The notes beneath the pieces were generated by a model. It saw nothing but the letters and a program-made list of their open reading frames with translations. It searched no databases and was not told the origin of the DNA. Shown in pieces: positions 21,496 through 25,649 of a DNA stretch of 25,649 nucleotides. Both the position numbers and the translations under genes were made by a program. This DNA comes from an uncultured Eubacteriales bacterium (GTDB taxonomy: Bacteria; Bacillota; Clostridia; Oscillospirales; Acutalibacteraceae): the NCBI GenBank assembly GCA_934667845.1, contig CAKUMQ010000036.1, positions 1-25,649 of the forward strand, given 5' to 3'. Each line of letters begins with the position of its first letter. Within the stretch, counting starts at the first letter, position 1.

Positions 21496-22764
21496 ATGCT
21501 GGATATAAAAGTCATTCGTGACGACCCCGCGCGGGTCAAGGCTGCCATGCGCAGCCGCAATAAGGACATGGATGCGGTGATCGACGAGCTGCTCGATGTG
21601 GACAGCCGCCGCCGCGATGCCATTGCCCGCTCCGAGGCGCTCAAGGCGGAGCAGAATCAACTCAACCGGCAGATCCCGATGCTGAAAAAGCAGGGCGTCG
21701 ACGTGACGGAGCAGCTCGCGGAGATGAAGAAGGATGCGGCGGAGAGCAAACAGCTGTCGGCTCTGGTGAGCGAGCTGGAGCAGAAGCAGCGCGACCTTTT
21801 GCTGTCCATTCCGAACATCCCGCATGAGAGTGTGCCGGTCGGCAAGGACGACAGCGAAAATGTGGAGCTGCGCCGGTTCGGCGAGCCGACAAAATTCGAT
21901 TTTGAGCCGAAGGCGCACTGGGATCTCGGCAAGGCGCTCGGGATCCTCGATCCCGATACCGCCGCCAAGGTGACGGGCGCGCGCTTCCACTTCTACCGCG
22001 GTCTCGGCTCCCGTCTTGAGCGCTCCATCATCAACTTCTATCTCAACACCCATACCGAGCACGGCTACACGGAAATCTTCCCGCCGTATATGGTCAACCG
22101 CGCGTCCATGACCGGCACCGGACAGCTCCCGAAATTTGAAGAGGACGCGTTCCACCTCTCCAATGAGGATTACTTCCTGATTCCGACCGCCGAGGTGCCT
22201 GTGACGAATATGCACCGCGACGAGATCCTGACCCAGCCGCTGCCGGTGAAATACTGCGCCTATTCCGCCTGCTTCCGCGCCGAAGCCGGTTCGGCAGGAC
22301 GCGATACCCGCGGTCTGATCCGCCAGCATCAGTTCAACAAGGTCGAGCTGGTCAAGTTTGCCGATCCCGATCACAGCTATGAGGAGCTGGAGTCTTTGAC
22401 CCACGACGCGGAGCGGGTGCTGCAGCTGCTGGGGCTGCCCTATCGCGTGGTCGTGCTTTCGACCGGCGACCTCGGCTTCTCCTCGGCTAAAACCTACGAT
22501 ATCGAGGTCTGGATGCCCTCCTACGGCCGCTATGTCGAGATCTCGAGCTGCTCCAACTTCGAGGATTATCAGGCGCGCCGGGCGTCGATCCGCTTTAAGA
22601 AGTCCCCGACCGATAAAGCGCGCCTTGTGCATACGCTCAACGGCTCCGGTGTGGCGGTCGGCCGCACGGTCGCCGCGATCATGGAGAACTATCAGAATGC
22701 CGACGGCAGCATCACGGTGCCGGAGGTGCTCCGTCCGTATATGGGGACGGATGTGATCCGCTGA
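21496..22764 (+). CDS. serS: Seryl-tRNA synthetase
   Basis: 422 residues, full-length class II synthetase charging tRNA-Ser. An N-terminal helical coiled-coil arm (about 1-110) grips the tRNA long variable arm. The catalytic domain shows motif 2 in the segment beginning CFRAEAGSAGRDTRG (about 259-273), and motif 3 GSGVAVGRTVAAIMENYQ (383-400, Arg390). AAAGGAG precedes the ATG. Only 30 bases separate it from parB and there is no room for a T-box leader, so it is probably expressed with parAB. A strong terminator follows eight bases after the stop. Confidence 0.98.
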   Translation: MLDIKVIRDDPARVKAAMRSRNKDMDAVIDELLDVDSRRRDAIARSEALKAEQNQLNRQIPMLKKQGVDVTEQLAEMKKDAAESKQLSALVSELEQKQRDLLLSIPNIPHESVPVGKDDSENVELRRFGEPTKFDFEPKAHWDLGKALGILDPDTAAKVTGARFHFYRGLGSRLERSIINFYLNTHTEHGYTEIFPPYMVNRASMTGTGQLPKFEEDAFHLSNEDYFLIPTAEVPVTNMHRDEILTQPLPVKYCAYSACFRAEAGSAGRDTRGLIRQHQFNKVELVKFADPDHSYEELESLTHDAERVLQLLGLPYRVVVLSTGDLGFSSAKTYDIEVWMPSYGRYVEISSCSNFEDYQARRASIRFKKSPTDKARLVHTLNGSGVAVGRTVAAIMENYQNADGSITVPEVLRPYMGTDVIR

Positions 22765-22772
22765 CCGCCTGA

Positions 22773-22807
22773 AAAAGGGCGCGTGAGGGCGTCTCACGCG
22801 CCCTTTT
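22773..22807 (+). terminator. Terminator of the parA-parB-serS unit
   Basis: A perfect 15-bp stem (22773-22787 with 22793-22807, including A4/T4 at the base) with a GGCGT loop. The A-flanked, T-ended form could work in both directions. walJ starts 40 bases later and shows no clear promoter of its own. Confidence 0.9.
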
Positions 22808-22847
22808 CTGCGTCTGCGGCGGACCGGCAAAAAGGGAGGAAAACGGG

Positions 22848-23636
22848 ATGGCAAGAGTGTGTCCGCTGTTCAGCGGCAGCAGCGGCAACTGCGTGTTTGT
22901 CGGCTCGGCAAGAGAGGGCGTGCTGGTGGATGCCGGCGTCAGCGCCCGCCGGATCGAACAGGCGCTGCGTGACCGTGGGATTGCCCCCGAGTCCATCCGC
23001 GCTGTATTGGTCACGCATGAGCACCGCGACCATATCGCCGGTCTGCGGGTGCTGACGCGCCGCTACGGCTTCCCGGTCTGCGGTACGGTTGGTACGCTGG
23101 AAGCGCTTGCCGCGGCGGACGCCGTGCCGCCCGATGCGGCGCTGATGCCGATATCCGGCCGCGCGTCGGTCGGTAACTTGGTCGTGTCTCCCTTCGCCAC
23201 CTCGCATGACTGCCGCCAAAGCTGCGGCTATGTGATCGAGCTGCCGGACGAGCGGCGGGTGGCGGTGGCGACCGATACCGGCGTCGCGACAGAGGAGATG
23301 AAGGCGGCGCTGCCCGGCTGTGACTGCGTGATCATTGAGTCGAATCACGATCCGGAGATGCTGTGGCGCGGTCCGTATCCGTATGTGCTGAAGACCCGCA
23401 TTGCCTCCGAGTCCGGGCATCTCGCCAATGCCGACTGCGCGGCGCTTTTGCCCGAGCTGGTGCGCCGCGGGACGACGCGGCTGATCCTGGCGCACCTGAG
23501 CGCCGAAAATAACACACCGCGGCTGGCGCTCGGCACCGCGTCGGCGGCGCTCGCGCGGGCGGGGCTGACCGCGGGCGTGGACTATCTGCTGGAAGCCGCC
23601 CCACCGCAATCTGTAGAGGATGTGACGATCTTCTGA
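22848..23636 (+). CDS. walJ: MBL-fold metallo-hydrolase, WalJ (YycJ) type
   Basis: 262 residues. The start RVCPLFSGSSGNC is the signature of the YycJ/WalJ branch of the metallo-beta-lactamase fold. Metal ligands: THEHRDH (H57, H59, D61, H62), SHD near residue 123, D near 142 (VATDTG), and a final LAHLS histidine. Family members act on nucleic acid (exonuclease/DNA repair proposals) and in many Firmicutes lie beside the walRK wall-stress genes. Here walRK is not in the window. AGGGAGG precedes the ATG. Its TGA overlaps the rlmH ATG by one base (TGATG), implying coupled translation. Confidence 0.92.
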   Translation: MARVCPLFSGSSGNCVFVGSAREGVLVDAGVSARRIEQALRDRGIAPESIRAVLVTHEHRDHIAGLRVLTRRYGFPVCGTVGTLEALAAADAVPPDAALMPISGRASVGNLVVSPFATSHDCRQSCGYVIELPDERRVAVATDTGVATEEMKAALPGCDCVIIESNHDPEMLWRGPYPYVLKTRIASESGHLANADCAALLPELVRRGTTRLILAHLSAENNTPRLALGTASAALARAGLTAGVDYLLEAAPPQSVEDVTIF

Positions 23637-24118
23637 TGATCAATTTGACTGTGATCGCCGTCGGCAGCCTGAAAGAACGCTTTTGGCGCGACGCGTGTGC
23701 GGAATATCAAAAACGGCTGTCGGCGTTTTGCCGGATCGAGCTGATCGAAATTGCGGAGGAGCGCGCACCGCAGGACCCGTCTGAGGCGCAGAAGGTGCAG
23801 GTGATCGAGGCGGAGGGCAGGCGGATCGCGGCAAAGATTCCGGCTTCGGCGGCGGTGATCGCCCTGTGCATTGAGGGCGAAGAGATGACATCCCCGCAGC
23901 TGGCGGCAAAGCTCGAATCGCTTGCGGTGAACGGCGTTGGCCGAGCCGCGCTGGTGATCGGCGGCTCGTTTGGGCTGTGGGACGAGGTGAAGCGGCGCGC
24001 CGTGCTGCGGCTGTCGTTTTCCCCGATGACGTTTCCGCACCAGCTTGCCCGGGTCATGCTCCTAGAACAGCTCTACCGCGCCGCGCAGATCCAGACGGGC
24101 GGGAAATACCATAAATGA
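23636..24118 (+). CDS. rlmH: 23S rRNA (pseudouridine-1915-N3)-methyltransferase RlmH
   Basis: 160 residues, normal size. It is a SPOUT methyltransferase that methylates pseudouridine 1915 in helix 69 of 23S rRNA on assembled ribosomes. The SAM-binding knot shows VIGGSFGL (107-114) and the C-terminus carries LSFSPMTFPHQLARVMLLEQ (126-145) and the closing GGKYHK. It overlaps walJ by one base. walJ and rlmH are commonly close together near the origin in Firmicutes. This is the orfX family whose 3' end is the SCC element site in staphylococci; no insertion is seen here. Confidence 0.97.
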   Translation: MINLTVIAVGSLKERFWRDACAEYQKRLSAFCRIELIEIAEERAPQDPSEAQKVQVIEAEGRRIAAKIPASAAVIALCIEGEEMTSPQLAAKLESLAVNGVGRAALVIGGSFGLWDEVKRRAVLRLSFSPMTFPHQLARVMLLEQLYRAAQIQTGGKYHK

Positions 24119-24130
24119 CGCGGCTTTCGG

Positions 24131-24159
24131 TTGACAAATTTCGCTGTATCGTGTACAAT
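24131..24159 (+). promoter_or_regulatory. Strong promoter of tRNA-Arg
   Basis: TTGACA (24131-24136), 17 bases, TACAAT (24154-24159). The predicted start near 24166 falls at the base of the leader hairpin, 40 bases before the mature tRNA. Confidence 0.92.
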
Positions 24160-24162
24160 AAT

Positions 24163-24196
24163 AGCCAAAGCCGTTGCACTCCCGATGGCTTTGGCT
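24163..24196 (+). other. 5' leader hairpin of the tRNA-Arg precursor
   Basis: AGCCAAAGCC (24163-24172) pairs perfectly with GGCTTTGGCT (24187-24196) around a 14-base loop. No T run follows, and it lies downstream of the promoter, so most of it would be part of the pre-tRNA leader removed by RNase P. Confidence 0.7.
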
Positions 24197-24205
24197 CCTA
24201 TATCC

Positions 24206-24282
24206 GTTTCCGTAGCTCAGCTGGATAGAGCGACCGCCTCCTAAGCGGTAGGTCGGGTGTTCGAATCACCTCGGGAACGCCA
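24206..24282 (+). tRNA. tRNA-Arg (anticodon CCT)
   Basis: A complete cloverleaf: acceptor GTTTCCG/CGGGAAC with one G-U pair, D arm GCTC/GAGC, anticodon stem ACCGC/GCGGT with loop CTCCTAA (anticodon CCT, reads AGG), a 5-base variable loop, T arm GGGTG-TTCGAAT-CACCT, discriminator G and an encoded CCA. It has its own promoter and terminator and stands alone. Confidence 0.97.
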
Positions 24283-24287
24283 AAAAT

Positions 24288-24331
24288 AACGCCGAAACCC
24301 TTGTTTTCAAGGGCTTTCGGCGTTTCTTTTT
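24288..24331 (+). terminator. Terminator of tRNA-Arg
   Basis: AACGCCGAAA-CCCTTG pairs with CAAGGG-TTTCGGCGTT (one bulged C) around TTTT, followed by TCTTTTT. It starts five bases after the tRNA CCA. Confidence 0.92.
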
Positions 24332-24478
24332 GCCTGATCATCGTTACAGGACCGATCCTTTCGGAACGAGCCGGGATAAGATATTCCTTGATCCTTACAC
24401 TGCATTTACCGGCTTTTGCAGATCCGGTGCCGACGCCCGCAATGTCGGATGCGAATATGCCGGGCATTGCCGTGCCTT

Positions 24479-24841
24479 TCATACGGCTTTGGTCTGCTTT
24501 GCCTTGCAAAGCCGCTTTAAGTTTTCCCGAACAAACGGGCTGTTTGCGGCAATACGCCCCAGCGTCTGGCAGCCGTCCGTCTGTGCGCAGTCCGCGCAGG
24601 TATCCAGCCCCTTTTCCCGGACGCAGTTGTGTACGGGGCAGAGCTTGTCACAGAACGGCGTTTTGGCGCCATCGACCCGGCAGCCGGTGCAGTTGATCAT
24701 TTCGGGCGTGATCGGGACGCCGTTGAGCTCTGCCCACAAAGCGGCGGTCTTCTCCCGCAGCGTGTTGTCATTTGTCGCCGTGGCGATCCTGGCGTCGCAG
24801 GTTTCGCAGTCCAGTCCGCAGCAGCCGATAAGTTGATCCAC
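24479..24841 (-). CDS. DUF3795-family cysteine-rich protein
   Basis: 120 residues with 13 cysteines. The opening IGCCGLDCETCDARIAT is typical of DUF3795 proteins. Later pairs INCTGC, FCDKLCPVHNC, TCADCAQTDGC suggest bound zinc or an iron-sulfur centre. The start is GTG at 24841 with AAAGGAGGG six bases upstream. It is the last gene of a minus-strand unit behind the GNAT gene (24-base gap). Molecular function is unknown. The 147 bases between its stop and the tRNA terminator show no gene, and I see no clear terminator for it there. Confidence 0.88.
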   Translation of the reverse strand: MDQLIGCCGLDCETCDARIATATNDNTLREKTAALWAELNGVPITPEMINCTGCRVDGAKTPFCDKLCPVHNCVREKGLDTCADCAQTDGCQTLGRIAANSPFVRENLKRLCKAKQTKAV

Positions 24842-24865
24842 AGAGATCCCTCCTTTACCTGATCT

Positions 24866-25405
24866 TCAGAGCGCTTCGCTTTTTGGCGCGGCAGGGCAGA
24901 GGTCAAGAGTCATAAAGTCAAAATCGATCAGCTCGCCCTTGATCTTAAAGAAGCCGGGGAATGTGCACAGCTTGCGGAAGCCGAGCTTTTCATACAGCGC
25001 GATGGCGCGTCTGTTGTCGCTGCGCACCTCAAGGTTGACCTGCTCTATTCCGGCTTCCCGCGCAAAATCAAGCACGCCCTGTGCCAGTACGGTTGCCGCG
25101 CCGCAGCCCCACCATGCCTTTTTCAGGCTGATACCGAATTCCGCGCGGTGGTGCATGCGCCCCGGCTTGCGGTTGAGACTGGCGGTGCCGATGATCTCCC
25201 CGTTTACCTTGGCAAACAGCTGGATATGGTCGTGCGACTCCGCCTGCATGGCGAGATAGGCGCGTTCCGCCTCCTCGTCGAGCGGCACGCCCTCGGGACC
25301 GAAGCTGAGGTTGTCGGTCTCCCCGCCGATAATTTTCAGGTACTCCAGCAGTGCGGCGGCATCCTGCGGCTGTGCGCGAATGATTTCAAAATTTGTCTGT
25401 TTCAC
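24866..25405 (-). CDS. GNAT family N-acetyltransferase
   Basis: 179 residues. The acetyl-CoA-binding motif A region is GISLKKAWWGCGAATVLAQG; motif B-like EVRSDNRRAIALYEKLGF follows, ending the core with GELIDFDFMTL. This resembles the RimJ/RimL-like branch that acetylates protein N-termini, aminoglycosides or small amines; the substrate cannot be told. The GTG start overlaps the upstream gene's TGA by four bases (GTGA), so translation is coupled, and an AAAGGAAAG lies about 13 bases upstream. Confidence 0.92.
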   Translation of the reverse strand: MKQTNFEIIRAQPQDAAALLEYLKIIGGETDNLSFGPEGVPLDEEAERAYLAMQAESHDHIQLFAKVNGEIIGTASLNRKPGRMHHRAEFGISLKKAWWGCGAATVLAQGVLDFAREAGIEQVNLEVRSDNRRAIALYEKLGFRKLCTFPGFFKIKGELIDFDFMTLDLCPAAPKSEAL

Positions 25406-25649
25406 AGGTTGTTCTTTCCTTTCTGTCGAATATGGAGCCTTCCCCTTGCCCTGTGCGCCTGTACACGAACGGAATATGCACCCGGATCGGAGATGTTCAC
25501 GGTAAAATCTGTCGTTCCCTTGCCGTTTCCCGTATAAATGAGCGTGCCGTCCGGGGATTTGATTTCCATGCTCAATTTACCGTGTTCGGTTTCAAAATGG
25601 ATCTTGAGCGTGTCTCCTGCATGCAACTCCATAGTATGCGTATCCGTTC
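25402..25649 (-). CDS. C-terminal part of an unrecognised beta-rich protein (cut by window edge)
   Basis: The frame is open to the window edge, so the ATG at 25630-25632 is probably internal, not the start. The visible ~82 residues form alternating hydrophobic strands: HAGDTLKIHFET, KLSMEIKSPDGTLIYTGNG, TTDFTVNISDPGAYSVRVQA. This looks like a small beta-sandwich ending in a basic tail (RARGRLHIRQKGKNNL). Such C-terminal domains occur in secreted or lipoprotein-type proteins, but I do not recognise the family. It overlaps the GNAT start by four bases and belongs to the same transcript. Confidence 0.6.
   Translation of the reverse strand, partial: TDTHTMELHAGDTLKIHFETEHGKLSMEIKSPDGTLIYTGNGKGTTDFTVNISDPGAYSVRVQAHRARGRLHIRQKGKNNL

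Noticed and set aside
24100..24118. SCC-type attachment site at the 3' end of rlmH
   Set aside because: The final codons resemble the orfX end only because the protein tail is conserved. No recombinase, direct repeat or inserted element is present.
24198..24509. 103-codon minus-strand open frame containing VPEVIRTPDLPLRRRSLYPA
   Set aside because: This is the well-known false protein made by translating the antisense strand of a tRNA gene. The cloverleaf at 24206-24282 explains it.

Overview
The window reads as chromosome from a G+C-rich, strictly anaerobic Gram-positive bacterium of the class Clostridia. An Oscillospirales/Ruminococcaceae-like organism is my best guess; this is inferred from gene content and not proven. 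Reasons: oxygen-sensitive class III ribonucleotide reductase (nrdD/nrdG) under an NrdR-type palindrome, a G5/3D-domain cell-wall protein of the YabE type, WalJ and RlmH, a TagF/TagD-type glycerol-phosphate module, Firmicutes-style AGGAGG ribosome binding sites, GTG/TTG starts, and textbook sigma-A promoters. Most of the window is housekeeping DNA. I see no phage, transposase, CRISPR array or toxin-antitoxin pair.

Layout. 1-240: 3' end of an unrecognised plus-strand gene with a suspected frameshift. 183-3841, minus strand: an rpsO-pnp-ribU transcription unit with a strong rpsO promoter, structured rpsO and pnp leaders, and an FMN riboswitch plus terminator that gates ribU separately. 3874-5118, minus strand: a G5/3D wall protein with its own consensus promoter and terminator. 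5119-5730: an unusually A+T-rich, gene-free divergent region. 5731-8473, plus strand: an XRE regulator, yebC and a MATE exporter. 8530-11408: nrdD-nrdG behind a perfect promoter and an NrdR box, with a 32-bp perfect palindrome between the genes. 11476-13509: two tandem paralogues that join a prokaryotic RING-like zinc domain, a zinc ribbon and a DUF2628-like membrane region. 13487-19732: galU, an isolated Met8-like protein, a TagF-GT4 fusion, tagD and uvrC. 19768-24118: parA-parB-serS-walJ-rlmH, all families that lie near oriC in many Firmicutes. 24131-24331: a single tRNA-Arg(CCU) gene with promoter, 5' leader hairpin and terminator. 24479-25649, minus strand: DUF3795 protein, GNAT acetyltransferase and the end of an unrecognised protein.

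How the genes work together. rpsO/pnp couple translation and RNA decay. RibU imports riboflavin under FMN feedback. NrdD/NrdG make dNTPs anaerobically. GalU supplies UDP-glucose, and TagD supplies CDP-glycerol that the adjacent TagF-GT4 fusion could use to build a surface glycan. ParAB, SerS, WalJ and RlmH are core chromosome, translation and cell-envelope-linked functions. The least explained elements are the tandem RING/DUF2628 pair, the A+T-rich divergent region, the nrdD-nrdG palindrome with an embedded small ORF, and the rpsO-pnp leader structures.
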